Part shown: piece by piece, positions 8,036 through 16,614 of the stretch | Layout of the letters: each line of letters begins with the position of its first letter | How positions within the stretch are numbered: the first letter of the stretch is position 1 | Assembly: GCA_002430125.1 (NCBI GenBank) | Contig: DJBQ01000103.1 | Coordinates: 23,973-58,624 of the forward strand | From: Rhodobacterales bacterium UBA5972 | GTDB taxonomy: Bacteria > Pseudomonadota > Alphaproteobacteria > Rhodobacterales > Rhodobacteraceae | DNA length: 34,652 nucleotides | Direction of reading: 5' to 3' | The notes under the pieces: generated by a model | Databases searched by the model: none | Told to the model about the DNA's origin: nothing | The model's input: the letters and a program-made list of their open reading frames with translations, nothing else | Translations under genes and position numbers: made by a program

Positions 8036-8995
8036 ATGAACAAACATCGCCCCTATACCCCTGACCCCGGTCAGATGGCGCTTTGGCCCAACGCCTCTGG
8101 CAACGATATCAACGGCCTAGGCGAAACCACTTTTCGCCGCCCAAGGCATGTTTATTGGTCTGATCCGGATAATTCCACTTTCGGTGCGGTGCAAAAATGG
8201 TTCTATGCCCGCAACAGCCATCCGGATATTGAAACCCAGCGCCTTGCCCGCAATGCTATCCGCGATGTACCTCTGCCGCCAGTTGCCGAACATCCGGTGC
8301 AAAAAACCGATGCGGAATGGACGTCCGCACTAAAAGCGGAAGCTTTGCGATTTGGGGCAGAAGATGTTGGCGTCGCCGAAATGGACCCTGACTGGGTTTA
8401 TGAAGGCTGGGCCGAACCCTATTCGCACATCGTCGTCATGGCCATCGCAATGGACTATGACACGATGACCCAAGCCCCCGAAATAGCCGCCGGGGTTGAA
8501 GTGGTTCGCCAATATGCCCGCGGCATGAAAACCTCGAAACTCCTGTCGGGATGGCTGCGCGATCAGGGCCATGACGCCATGCCGGAACATGGACCGCTTG
8601 CCGAAGGCTTTACCCTGGTTCCCGCTGCATTGGCGGCTGGATTGGGGGAATTAGGCAAACACGGCTCGATCATCAACCGCAAACTCGGTTCGTGCTTCAG
8701 GCTGGCCGCGGTTCTGTGCAATTTACCGCTAATCCCGGATCAGCCCGACAATTTCGGCGCCGATGATTTTTGCGCGCGTTGTCAGCTCTGCGCCAACGCC
8801 TGCCCGCCCGAGGCCATCGGGCCCGAAAAACAAACCGTGCGCGGCGCCACCAAATGGTATGTGAACTTTGACAAATGCCTGCCGTTTTTCAATGAAACCG
8901 CAGGCTGTGCCATCTGCATCACCGTCTGCCCGTTTTCGCGCCCCGGCGTAGGCGACAATCTGGTGGCAAAACTGGCACGACGCATCTCAGGCTGA
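8036..8995 (+). CDS. Reductive-dehalogenase-like corrinoid/4Fe-4S protein, cytosolic
   Basis: This 319-residue protein matches the catalytic half of reductive dehalogenases (RdhA) rather than ordinary ferredoxins. Near residues 100-150 it has FGAEDVGVAEMD and VMAIAMDYD. Next come GLGELGKHGSIINRKLG and two 4Fe-4S motifs: C246-x2-C249-x2-C252-x3-C256-P, and C281 with C291-x2-C294-x3-C298-P. The related QueG epoxyqueuosine reductase shares the cofactors, but the segment between GELGKHG and the first cluster reads as RdhA. There is no twin-arginine signal peptide and no fused reductase domain, so it is probably cytosolic and needs an external electron donor. It sits 129 bases after the cobalamin operon and 80 bases before an FMN reductase. 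Substrate and true dehalogenation activity are unknown. Confidence 0.82.
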   Translation: MNKHRPYTPDPGQMALWPNASGNDINGLGETTFRRPRHVYWSDPDNSTFGAVQKWFYARNSHPDIETQRLARNAIRDVPLPPVAEHPVQKTDAEWTSALKAEALRFGAEDVGVAEMDPDWVYEGWAEPYSHIVVMAIAMDYDTMTQAPEIAAGVEVVRQYARGMKTSKLLSGWLRDQGHDAMPEHGPLAEGFTLVPAALAAGLGELGKHGSIINRKLGSCFRLAAVLCNLPLIPDQPDNFGADDFCARCQLCANACPPEAIGPEKQTVRGATKWYVNFDKCLPFFNETAGCAICITVCPFSRPGVGDNLVAKLARRISG

Positions 8996-9075
8996 CAGAA
9001 ACCGATAAGACGGGTTGACCTTTTGGGCGGCATCGCGAATGTGAAGGGCTATCTAACCTGCATATTAGGCCTGCC

Positions 9076-9609
9076 ATGAACATCCTTGGAATTTCCGGTT
9101 CCCTTAGAAAATTTTCGCGAAATACTGCTTTGCTGCGCGAGGCTGTGCGGTTGTTCGGGCCTTCTACGCCGATTTATGCAGACCTTAATCTGCCTCTTTA
9201 CAATGGCGATCTTGAGGACCGGATCGGCCTGCCGGATGCGGTCAAGACTCTAAACGCACAGATTCTCGCGGCGGATGCGATCATCATTGCCACGCCGGAA
9301 TATAACAAGATGATCCCGGGAGTTCTGAAGAATGCACTGGATTGGATCAGCCGGGACAATCCGCAACCACTGGTTGGTAAACCGGTGGCAATCATGTCAA
9401 CCGGCGGACGGTTTGGAGGCGAGGTTTCGCAGTTCACTTTGCGGCACGCTTTAGCGCCTTTTAACACCAACATCCTGCAAGGCGCTGCCTTTGCCGTCGC
9501 AAATGGCGCAAGCGCTTTTGACGAAAATGAACAGCTTGTTTTACCCTTGCATGCGGCAGCCCTGACCGCCTTGATGGCACGCCTTCGCACTGAGGCTCAA
9601 AGGCAATAA
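9076..9609 (+). CDS. NAD(P)H-dependent FMN reductase
   Basis: This 177-residue flavodoxin-like protein has the phosphate-binding loop GSLRKFSRN at residues 8-16 and the family signature PEYNKMIPGVLKNALDW at residues 74-90. Proteins of this NADPH-dependent FMN/quinone/azo reductase family transfer hydride from NAD(P)H through FMN. The length is typical. The gene follows the RdhA-like gene on the same strand after 80 bases, so it could supply electrons to it, but it could equally be an independent quinone or chromate reductase. The intervening 80 bases show no hairpin that would clearly separate the two genes. Confidence 0.9.
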   Translation: MNILGISGSLRKFSRNTALLREAVRLFGPSTPIYADLNLPLYNGDLEDRIGLPDAVKTLNAQILAADAIIIATPEYNKMIPGVLKNALDWISRDNPQPLVGKPVAIMSTGGRFGGEVSQFTLRHALAPFNTNILQGAAFAVANGASAFDENEQLVLPLHAAALTALMARLRTEAQRQ

Positions 9610-9629
9610 CACCGCGAAGACCGGCCAAG

Positions 9630-10025
9630 TCAGTCGTAAACTGAAATCTCGATCAGATTACCGTCAGGGTCGCGTATATAAATCGACATTATCGCGCCCA
9701 TCGCCCCCGTTCGCGCCACTGGCCCTGCCTCGATCAGGACATTCTGCGAGCTGAGTTTGGTCTGCCAATCGTCCAGTGGTCCGTCGGAAATAAAGCACAG
9801 ATCGGCAGAACCCGGTATGGCCCGATAGGCGTTGGGCTGGAATTCAGCCCCAACGCAGTGCAGATTGATCTTTTGACGTCCAAATTTCAGCGCTAGACGA
9901 ATTGAGCCATCAGCGGCGACAAATTCTTCAACCTGCATCCCCAGAGTATCACGATAAAACCGCACCGTCGCATTCACGTCAGCAACCGTCAGAACAAGAT
10001 GATCTAATGCCGTCAGTTCAGTCAT
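9630..10025 (-). CDS. VOC-superfamily (glyoxalase-like) protein
   Basis: This 131-residue protein contains two beta-alpha-beta-beta-beta halves of the vicinal oxygen chelate fold. Candidate metal ligands are His9 (in LDHLVLTV), His56 (in INLHCVG) and Glu126 (in DPDGNLIEI). I start it at 10025 because the reverse strand carries AAGGGGA just before that ATG and homologs begin near the LDHLVLTV strand. A longer frame to 10142 has no support. The substrate is unknown; glyoxalase, dioxygenase and resistance proteins share this fold. It is divergent from the hydratase gene starting 45 bases away. Confidence 0.85.
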   Translation of the reverse strand: MTELTALDHLVLTVADVNATVRFYRDTLGMQVEEFVAADGSIRLALKFGRQKINLHCVGAEFQPNAYRAIPGSADLCFISDGPLDDWQTKLSSQNVLIEAGPVARTGAMGAIMSIYIRDPDGNLIEISVYD

Positions 10026-10070
10026 ATTTCCCCTTGCCGTCCGGCCGCAGTCTTGGCACATCCTATACCC

Positions 10071-10886
10071 ATGCAAAGCGCCATTGGAAGAGCCCGCAGC
10101 CAAATCGACCCGCTTGATCCAGCGCGGGCCCAAGCCCTGCATGCAACGCTTGGGCTTTCGGGGCCGACACCGGTCACTGGCGACCCACTACCGCCGTTCT
10201 GGCATTACATTTATTTTTGGGAGGCGCAGCCGCCGCAGGATTTGGGGCGTGACGGGCATCCAAAAACCGGTGGCTTCATTCCAGACACCGGCCTGCCAAG
10301 GCGGATGTGGGCAGGTGGCGCGCTTGAATTTTTCAAAGCCCCTAAACTTGGTCTGCCCGCGGAACGGGTCAGCAAGATTACAGCGATTGACAAAAAGCAG
10401 GGACGTTCGGGCGCTTTGGCGGTTGTTACGCTTGACCATGAATTGTCTCAGAACGGCATTTTATGTGTTCGCGAACGCCAAGACCTGATTTATCGCGAAG
10501 ACGCCGATCCAAACGCTGCACAGCCTGTGCCAGTGCAGGCCCCGACAGACGACCAGCACAGTCGCCTCGCCCGTTTTGATTCAACCCTGCTGTTTCGGTA
10601 TTCCGCGCTGACCTTTAATGGACACCGCATTCACTATGATCGCGACTATTGCCAAACGGTCGAAGGTTATCCGGGTCTGGTCACCCACGGCCCTTTACTT
10701 GCGCAGATGTTGATCCATTTTGCAGTTGATTTGTTGGGCACATTGAGAACATTTGAGTTCCGGGCGACCTCGCCGCTATTTGATTTCGAGGCGGCCACGC
10801 TATGTGCAAAGAATGAAAAAGCCGCTCTTTCGCTTTGGGTTCGCGGGCCAGACGGGCGGTTGTGTATGTCCGCGAAGGCCAGCTGA
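10071..10886 (+). CDS. Double-hotdog acyl-CoA hydratase (mesaconyl-C4-CoA/itaconyl-CoA hydratase-like)
   Basis: This protein of 271 residues has two MaoC-like hotdog halves. The N-terminal FAS1-type dehydratase half contains RMWAGG at 78-83. The C-terminal half carries the hydratase-2 region FRYSALTFNGHRIHYD at 175-190 and YPGLVTHGPLLAQML at 200-214. This arrangement is found in mesaconyl-C4-CoA and itaconyl-CoA hydratases and in HTD2-like hydroxyacyl-thioester dehydratases. I start at ATG 10071; an in-frame TTG at 10053 is weaker. No CoA-transferase or lyase partner is adjacent, so the exact substrate cannot be given. Confidence 0.82.
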   Translation: MQSAIGRARSQIDPLDPARAQALHATLGLSGPTPVTGDPLPPFWHYIYFWEAQPPQDLGRDGHPKTGGFIPDTGLPRRMWAGGALEFFKAPKLGLPAERVSKITAIDKKQGRSGALAVVTLDHELSQNGILCVRERQDLIYREDADPNAAQPVPVQAPTDDQHSRLARFDSTLLFRYSALTFNGHRIHYDRDYCQTVEGYPGLVTHGPLLAQMLIHFAVDLLGTLRTFEFRATSPLFDFEAATLCAKNEKAALSLWVRGPDGRLCMSAKAS

Positions 10887-10900
10887 CAGCGCTTCACCGC

Positions 10901-11947
10901 TTAGCCAAAATTCGCTTCAACCGAAAATCCCTTTGGAATACTCGCCTGCCCGCTTAGGACAAGATCGGCCATAACCTGACCTGCCTTAACCACCACACCA
11001 AAGCCGATCTTGAAACCGCCATTAGCGACAAAGGTGTTTTCAAGGCGGGGATGGCGCCCCAGAACAGGCGCGCGCCGCGACCCGCATGGGCGCACGCCAG
11101 CCCAACGGTTCAGAACCTTGGCGGTCGATAGCTGGGGAAATTCAGCTATGGCACGTCGATACAGCGCCTCCAGATTGGCGTCAGTCCCGCTAGAATCATC
11201 CCATGCTTTTTCACTGGTTGACCCGATCGCAAGCGTGCCATCAGCATGCGGGATGAAATGCAGGCCCGCCGCATATATTTGCGGCAAGTCGCTGGCGACA
11301 AAGTCCACCAGAAGCCCCTGACCTTTGATGCCTTTGCCAACCGGCCCATCCGGGCCCGCTGACATTTCCATCAAACCTTCATACCCCGTACACAGAACGG
11401 CTGCGTCAGCCCCCTGACCGACCGTTTGCCCTTCAAGTATCTCGCCGCCATTTCGAAGGAAGGCCGCCGCCAGACTTGCGCATGCAGCACGTGGTGAAAT
11501 TCGCGCGCTTAGAGTGTCAAAACTGAAAAACCCGGTCGGACTGTCCGGCCCCCAGTTTTGCGTCCAGCCCGAAGGCACAACCCGCCATTCTGCATGACCC
11601 TGCCAAACCGTCTTGGCGGAAGCCACCCGTTCACGCGCCAAGTCCAGCTCGCGTTGGTCAAGCAGCGCAACAAGCCGACCCGTTTGACCATATCCCGAGG
11701 CGATGCCGCTGATCCCGTCAACCTCGGCCCAAAAAGCCTTGGTCGCGATCAGACTTTCGAACTGGAATTGTTTTTTGTCGTTCCAGTTGTCCGGCGAATG
11801 AGGGGCCAATGCGCCGACCACACCGCCACTGGCACCAGCACCGACGCGACGCTTTTCGATCACCCGTACCTTTGCGCCGCGTTTTTGCAGGCAATAGGCA
11901 ACGGTTAAGCCGAAAATTCCCGCCCCGAATACCTCGATTTCTGCCAT
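10901..11947 (-). CDS. FAD-dependent oxidoreductase, DAO family, MnmC(o)-like
   Basis: This protein of about 348 residues is a D-amino-acid-oxidase-type flavoprotein. The dinucleotide-binding motif GAGIFG lies at residues 8-13, followed by a glutamate after the second strand (VIEKR). GASGGVVGALAPH matches the FAD-contacting loop of this family. The C-terminal VANGGFKIGFGVVVKAGQ is also typical. The conserved RWAGVRPCGSRRAPVLG segment and the adjacent divergent mnmD suggest the oxidase half of a split MnmC, which removes the carboxymethyl group from cmnm5U34 in tRNA. A ThiO-like or amino-acid oxidase role is the alternative. Starts at 11953 or at a GTG at 11986 are possible; none has a clear ribosome site. 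Confidence 0.78.
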   Translation of the reverse strand: MAEIEVFGAGIFGLTVAYCLQKRGAKVRVIEKRRVGAGASGGVVGALAPHSPDNWNDKKQFQFESLIATKAFWAEVDGISGIASGYGQTGRLVALLDQRELDLARERVASAKTVWQGHAEWRVVPSGWTQNWGPDSPTGFFSFDTLSARISPRAACASLAAAFLRNGGEILEGQTVGQGADAAVLCTGYEGLMEMSAGPDGPVGKGIKGQGLLVDFVASDLPQIYAAGLHFIPHADGTLAIGSTSEKAWDDSSGTDANLEALYRRAIAEFPQLSTAKVLNRWAGVRPCGSRRAPVLGRHPRLENTFVANGGFKIGFGVVVKAGQVMADLVLSGQASIPKGFSVEANFG

Positions 11948-12009
11948 TGCCATTCGTTCAGGCCTGACCCATTCTGCGTTCCGCACTTCTTTTCGGTTTA
12001 GGATACTTC

Positions 12010-12699
12010 ATGCCATCGGGCCAGCACCAAACGGCTGTAGTAACGTGGCGCGACCGAAACATTCCGGTGTCCACCCGCTTTGATGACCCATATTTTTCTT
12101 TGGCCGGCGGCCTTGCTGAAACGCGGCATGTGTTTCTGTCCGGCAATGATCTGCCCGCCCGGTTTTGCCCCGGTTTTCATATCGCGGAACTTGGGTTTGG
12201 AACCGGCCTGAACATGCTCGCAAGCTGGCAATTATGGCTTGAAAGCGGTCAGCAGACCGATTTGCAGTTCACCAGCTTCGAGGCTTTTCCGATGGCGTTG
12301 CAAGACCTGCAAACCGCGTTAACGGCTTTTCCTGAAATAGCGCACCTGTCCATGCAATTTTTGGACCTTTGGCGTGATGGCATAACTGAACTTGTGATGC
12401 CCGGCATTCATGTACAGATAATCTATGGTGATGCAAACCATACCGTGCCACGCTGGAACGAACGCGCGGATGCTTGGTTTTTGGACGGTTTCTCGCCCGC
12501 CAAAAATCCAGAACTATGGCGCCCCGATCTTTTGGCAGCGGTGGGTGCGCGCACAAATTCAAACGGCACCTGCGCCACATATTCGGCAGCAGGGCATGTC
12601 AGGCAAGCGTTGAGCAATGCCGGATTTGCCGTTGACCGCGTGCCGGGATTCGCGAACAAGCGCCATATGACAACCGGTTTGATGAAAGCACAACCATGA
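12010..12699 (+). CDS. mnmD: tRNA 5-aminomethyl-2-thiouridine methyltransferase MnmD
   Basis: This 229-residue stand-alone methyltransferase corresponds to the MnmC(m) domain. It uses S-adenosylmethionine to convert nm5(s2)U34 to mnm5(s2)U34 in tRNA. The SAM-binding motif ELGFGTGLN lies at residues 60-68, and the family signature DAWFLDGFSPAKNPELW lies at 154-170. It lacks the C-terminal FAD domain of the fused enterobacterial MnmC; a candidate for that half is encoded divergently next door. The 3' end overlaps the EamA transporter gene (ATGA). Confidence 0.9.
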   Translation: MPSGQHQTAVVTWRDRNIPVSTRFDDPYFSLAGGLAETRHVFLSGNDLPARFCPGFHIAELGFGTGLNMLASWQLWLESGQQTDLQFTSFEAFPMALQDLQTALTAFPEIAHLSMQFLDLWRDGITELVMPGIHVQIIYGDANHTVPRWNERADAWFLDGFSPAKNPELWRPDLLAAVGARTNSNGTCATYSAAGHVRQALSNAGFAVDRVPGFANKRHMTTGLMKAQP

Positions 12700-13565
12700 G
12701 CCAAAACAATGCACGGCTGGGTATATTGTTAATGATCGCCACGACCTTTGTGTTTGCGTTACAGGATGGAATCTCGCGGCATCTGGCCGGAGAATACAAT
12801 CCGGTCATGGTCGTCATGGTGCGGTATTGGTTTTTCGCTAGTTTTGTGGTGGTTTACGCGATGCGCAAATCTGGCGGCTTTCGCGCGGCGGTCCGGACAA
12901 CGCAATTACCGTTGCAAATATTCCGCGGTTTCCTGCTGGCCGGTGAAATTATCGTCGCTCTGATTTCCTTTGTGTATTTGGGGTTAGTGCAAACACACGC
13001 GATCTTTGCTTCCTATCCGCTGATGGTCGCAGCACTTGCCGGGCCGGTTTTGGGGGAAAAAGTCGGTTGGCGGCGTTGGGTAGCCATCGGCGTTGGCTTT
13101 GTCGGCATGCTGGTCGTTCTGCAACCCGGCGCGACAGTGTTTTCACCCTACATGCTGGTCGCAATTTTGTCGTCGCTGATGTTTGCTGTCTATGGCTTGT
13201 TGACCCGCTTTGTCGCACGCAAAGACAGTGCGATGACCAGCTTTTTCTGGACCGGCGTGGCAGGTTGCGCGTTTATGACGGTGATAGGTGTCTGGTTCTG
13301 GGAGCCGATGATCGGCTTTGACTGGGTGTGGATGGGTATTTTATGCCTGACCGGCGCGGGTGGGCATTTTCTGCTGATCAAAACGCTGGAAGTGGCCGAA
13401 GCAAGTACGGTGCAACCCTTCGCCTATCTGCAACTGGTTTTTGCCAGCCTGATCGGCGTTCTTGTCTTTCACGAAGCCTTGCGCGCGAATGTGGTGCTTG
13501 GCGCTGGCATCATCGTAACGGCAGGATTGTTTACGCTATGGCGCGAACGGGTTAATGCGAAATAG
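12696..13565 (+). CDS. EamA/DMT-superfamily transporter
   Basis: This 289-residue membrane protein has ten predicted transmembrane segments arranged as two EamA repeats. Typical features are the opening ARLGILLMIATTFVFALQDGISR, the GWRRWVAIGVGFVGMLVVL segment at the end of repeat one, and the AEASTVQPFAYLQLVFASLIGVLVF helix of repeat two. Such drug/metabolite transporters export or import small molecules such as amino acids or metabolites. The substrate is not readable. The start overlaps the mnmD stop, so the gene is co-transcribed with it, but no functional link is known. Confidence 0.9.
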   Translation: MSQNNARLGILLMIATTFVFALQDGISRHLAGEYNPVMVVMVRYWFFASFVVVYAMRKSGGFRAAVRTTQLPLQIFRGFLLAGEIIVALISFVYLGLVQTHAIFASYPLMVAALAGPVLGEKVGWRRWVAIGVGFVGMLVVLQPGATVFSPYMLVAILSSLMFAVYGLLTRFVARKDSAMTSFFWTGVAGCAFMTVIGVWFWEPMIGFDWVWMGILCLTGAGGHFLLIKTLEVAEASTVQPFAYLQLVFASLIGVLVFHEALRANVVLGAGIIVTAGLFTLWRERVNAK

Positions 13566-13584
13566 GCAGCACTTACAGCGCCAA

Positions 13585-15531
13585 TCAGCCTTTTCTTAAA
13601 TCCTTACTAAGCTGCAATGGCGGAGTTTTTCCAGCGATACGTGCACGATAAATATGCAGCGATTCCATGACCCGCATAACGTAATTGCGGGTTTCATTGA
13701 ACGGTATATGCTCGATCCAATCCACCTGATCGGCCTTCGAACTGGTCGGATCTCCGTAGACTTCGCTCCAGCGTTTTGCGCGCCCCGGCCCGGCATTGTA
13801 GGCAGCAAAGGCCAACACAAACGAGCCGTTAAAGGCTTCCAGCTGATCCGCCAGATAAGCGCTGCCAACGGTGGCATTGTATTCCCAGTCGTTGGACAAC
13901 TTCGACAGCGAGTATGGTTGCCCGATTTCCTTTGCGACTTTGCGCGCAGTATTCGGCATTACCTGCATCAATCCACGTGCACCTGCATGGCTGATAACTG
14001 TCGGGTCCAGTTCGCTTTCGCGGCGGGCGATTGACATGGCCACTTCGGGTTTCAGGCGCGTTTTCAATTTCGCTAAATCAGTCAGCGGAAAATAGGATTT
14101 TGGCATCACAAACCCCATCCCGGCCGCCTGTTTTGACAACCTTACAGCGATACTGGGGCGATCAAGGTCAAGCACCATAGCCGCCAATTGTTGATTGCCC
14201 ACAAGGTCGAGGCTTTCGGCGTGGTGGCGTACAAAGCGTTCGGTTTCATAAGAAAGGCCGGCTTCGTGAAACAACAACGCGGCGCGAATGACGGATGATG
14301 TAAGAAAAGGCGCAAGGTGCCAATCAGGTTCGTCAGATAATCCGGCCAAAGATTCATCCGGCCCGACCCCGGCTTTTTCAGCAGCAAGCTGGCCGTAAAA
14401 ACTGGTCTGGTGTTCGGCGCCGAAAAGATATGCTTTTTGCGCATTTGCTTTGTCGCCCGCCGCATCATTGGCCCGCCCCAGCCAGTAACCGGCCCGGCCA
14501 TAGCTGATTGGTGTGGCAACGGCGGCGCGGAACCTGTTGAAATGGGTGATTGCGAGCTCAGGCTTTTTTAGTTTGCGCAGGGCAATGTAACCAGCCAGCC
14601 ATTCAAGATCGGCATAGTCCGAACCTTCGGTCAGAAAATGCTGCGACGCAATTTGATAGGCGCGTTTATTGTTGCCGTTACGCATTTCCTGGCGCGCAAT
14701 ATCACGCCGCCGCCGCGCCCAGTCTTCGGGCTGACCAAGCGCCTTTTTCGAAACCGACTGAGCAATCAAAAGATCCCGCGCGCTATCGTCCAGGTTTTTT
14801 CGGGCCCGCCAAACGAATCGCTCATAAGCAAGACCGGGGTCGTTTTGCACTGATTTTGGCACGGCGCGTACCAACCCATCCGGGTTTTTTTCCAGTTTTC
14901 GCAGCCCTATTCTGGCCTTGGCAAGAATAACATAATCGTCGCTGACATTGGCAAACATCGCTTGGGCTTCGTCGCTACGACCGCGCCACAACAACATATC
15001 CAAGCGCGCAATGTGATGCGGTGCCAGCGTGGTCTTGAACTTCTTCAAAAGTCTGGATTGTTCATCTTTGGTCAAAGAAAACGTGGTCCAGGCGCGCACC
15101 ACTTCACGCCGCGCCTCGGTGATCTTACCGTCTTTCATAAAAGCTTCAGCCAGCCGCAACGAGCCTGTGCCGGATTGTGGAGGATTACCTTTGAAGTAGG
15201 CAAAAACCTCGGCGCTGTTATGGCCTTTGGGAATCGCCGCTTCACCGCGCTTTCGCAACACCGCCAAGCCGGGCCATTCGGGGTTTTTCGCGAGGAACCC
15301 CTGATAATCTGCAAACGCCCGAACCCCGTCGCGCAATCGCCTCCATTCAATAATATCAACGGCAACAGGGTCGCTGATCTGACTGGCGACCGCTTTTGCG
15401 GCGTCCCAATCGCCCTTGGCTGCAGATGTCAGTGCGATCACCAAAGACACGCCATTCTGACTGGCGGCCTGCGCCTGAACGCTGCCAAAGCACAATATGA
15501 AGCTTATTAGAACTGCGGCGCATCTGCGCAT
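13585..15531 (-). CDS. Soluble lytic murein transglycosylase (Slt70-like)
   Basis: This 648-residue periplasmic enzyme cleaves the MurNAc-GlcNAc bond of peptidoglycan with formation of 1,6-anhydroMurNAc. A signal peptide (MRRCAAVLISFILCFG then VQAQA) is followed by a long alpha-helical, TPR-like superhelix. The C-terminal SLT domain follows, with SIARRESELDP (likely catalytic Glu505), GARGLMQVMPNTA and FAAYNAGPGRAKRW. I start at ATG 15531, because the extra 17 residues upstream would bury the signal peptide. It is divergent from dapA with a shared 180-base region. The length is close to E. coli Slt70. Confidence 0.92.
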   Translation of the reverse strand: MRRCAAVLISFILCFGSVQAQAASQNGVSLVIALTSAAKGDWDAAKAVASQISDPVAVDIIEWRRLRDGVRAFADYQGFLAKNPEWPGLAVLRKRGEAAIPKGHNSAEVFAYFKGNPPQSGTGSLRLAEAFMKDGKITEARREVVRAWTTFSLTKDEQSRLLKKFKTTLAPHHIARLDMLLWRGRSDEAQAMFANVSDDYVILAKARIGLRKLEKNPDGLVRAVPKSVQNDPGLAYERFVWRARKNLDDSARDLLIAQSVSKKALGQPEDWARRRRDIARQEMRNGNNKRAYQIASQHFLTEGSDYADLEWLAGYIALRKLKKPELAITHFNRFRAAVATPISYGRAGYWLGRANDAAGDKANAQKAYLFGAEHQTSFYGQLAAEKAGVGPDESLAGLSDEPDWHLAPFLTSSVIRAALLFHEAGLSYETERFVRHHAESLDLVGNQQLAAMVLDLDRPSIAVRLSKQAAGMGFVMPKSYFPLTDLAKLKTRLKPEVAMSIARRESELDPTVISHAGARGLMQVMPNTARKVAKEIGQPYSLSKLSNDWEYNATVGSAYLADQLEAFNGSFVLAFAAYNAGPGRAKRWSEVYGDPTSSKADQVDWIEHIPFNETRNYVMRVMESLHIYRARIAGKTPPLQLSKDLRKG

Positions 15532-15608
15532 AGTAATCCACTCGCTGAAATCAGGTTTCGCTGTTGCCTGCAGTGTAAACACAACCCACTAAGATTACAA
15601 AGGACGGC

Positions 15609-15637
15609 TTGGCATTCGCCAATTTGCCCATTAGTTT
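15609..15637 (+). promoter_or_regulatory. Candidate dapA promoter
   Basis: TTGGCA at 15609-15614 and TAGTTT at 15632-15637 are separated by exactly 17 bases in the divergent region between the lytic transglycosylase gene and dapA. The -35 is a good match, whereas the -10 is only partial, as is common in this bacterial group. A second overlapping TTTAAT could serve as -10. Confidence 0.35.
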
Positions 15638-15711
15638 AATGCAGTCGCAAATGTCAGGGCCCAATAGGCCGGGACAGAGCCCATGAAACCAAACGATGAA
15701 AGGAGCGTGTC

Positions 15712-16584
15712 ATGTTCAAAGGGTCGATGCCAGCATTGGTAACCCCGTTCAAGAACGGCGAAGTGGATACCGATACGCTTAAACAGTTGGTCGAATGGCA
15801 TATTTCTGAGGGCAGCCATGGTCTTGTGCCGGTCGGCACAACCGGCGAAAGCCCAACGCTGAGCCACGAGGAACACCAAGCAGTTGTCGAGATTGTCGTC
15901 AAAGCGGTTGCCGGCCGCGTGCCGGTCATTGCCGGGGCCGGGTCCAACAATACGGTCGAATCAATCCATCTGGTCGACCACGCCAAGCGTGTTGGCGCGA
16001 CTGCGGCGTTGGTTGTGACTCCCTATTATAACAAGCCAACCCAACGCGGTTTGATTGCCCATTATGCGGCGGTCAACGAATGCGGCCTGCCGATCATCAT
16101 TTACAATATTCCCGGACGCTCGGTTGTTGATATGTCGCCGGAAACCATGGGTATACTGGCGAAACTGCCAAACATTATTGGCGTGAAAGATTCAACCGGC
16201 GACGTCGGGCGGGTTTCTGAACAGCGGATCACTTGCGGAGTGGATTTCTGTCAGGTTTCCGGCGAAGACGCGCAGGCCCTTGGCCATCGCGCCATGGGCG
16301 GGTCTGGCTGCATTTCGGTTACCGCCAACGTCGCACCCCGCCTGTGTGCCGAGTTTCAAAACGCGATGAGCGCGGGTGATTTTGCTTTGGCTCTGGAATA
16401 TCAGGATCGGCTGATGCCCCTGCATACGGCGATTTTCATTGAACCGGGTCTGGTCGGTGCGAAATACGCGCTTTCGGTTTTGGGCCGGTGTTCGGAAGAC
16501 GTCAGGTCACCTTTGACGACGGCCTTGCCTGAAACCAAAGCGCAAATCCAGGCTGCGATGCGGCATGCCGGTATATTGAACTAA
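15712..16584 (+). CDS. dapA: 4-hydroxy-tetrahydrodipicolinate synthase
   Basis: This protein of 290 residues condenses pyruvate with aspartate semialdehyde, the first committed step of diaminopimelate and lysine synthesis. The Schiff-base lysine is Lys159 in GVKDSTGD, and the catalytic tyrosine is Tyr131 in [23 protein letters not shown] lies in the expected N-terminal position. The start ATG has AAAGGAG about nine bases upstream. An intrinsic terminator follows the stop directly. The gene is cytosolic and monocistronic as far as the sequence shows. Confidence 0.97.
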   Translation: MFKGSMPALVTPFKNGEVDTDTLKQLVEWHISEGSHGLVPVGTTGESPTLSHEEHQAVVEIVVKAVAGRVPVIAGAGSNNTVESIHLVDHAKRVGATAALVVTPYYNKPTQRGLIAHYAAVNECGLPIIIYNIPGRSVVDMSPETMGILAKLPNIIGVKDSTGDVGRVSEQRITCGVDFCQVSGEDAQALGHRAMGGSGCISVTANVAPRLCAEFQNAMSAGDFALALEYQDRLMPLHTAIFIEPGLVGAKYALSVLGRCSEDVRSPLTTALPETKAQIQAAMRHAGILN

Positions 16585-16588
16585 TTCC

Positions 16589-16614
16589 AAAGGCCGGTTT
16601 CAGGACCGGCCTTT
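16589..16614. terminator. Intrinsic, probably bidirectional terminator between dapA and the ion-channel gene
   Basis: AAAGGCCGGT at 16589-16598 pairs perfectly with ACCGGCCTTT at 16605-16614 around a six-base loop. A T-rich stretch follows on the plus strand, and the AAA arm gives a T run on the other strand. It begins four bases after the dapA stop. The loop contains the stop codon of the opposite-strand gene (16600-16602), so both convergent genes share it. Confidence 0.85.

Noticed and set aside
9715..9721. B12-box-like GCCACTG suggesting a cobalamin riboswitch
   Set aside because: It lies inside the VOC coding sequence and lacks the surrounding riboswitch architecture; no B12 box was seen in the cob-operon gaps.
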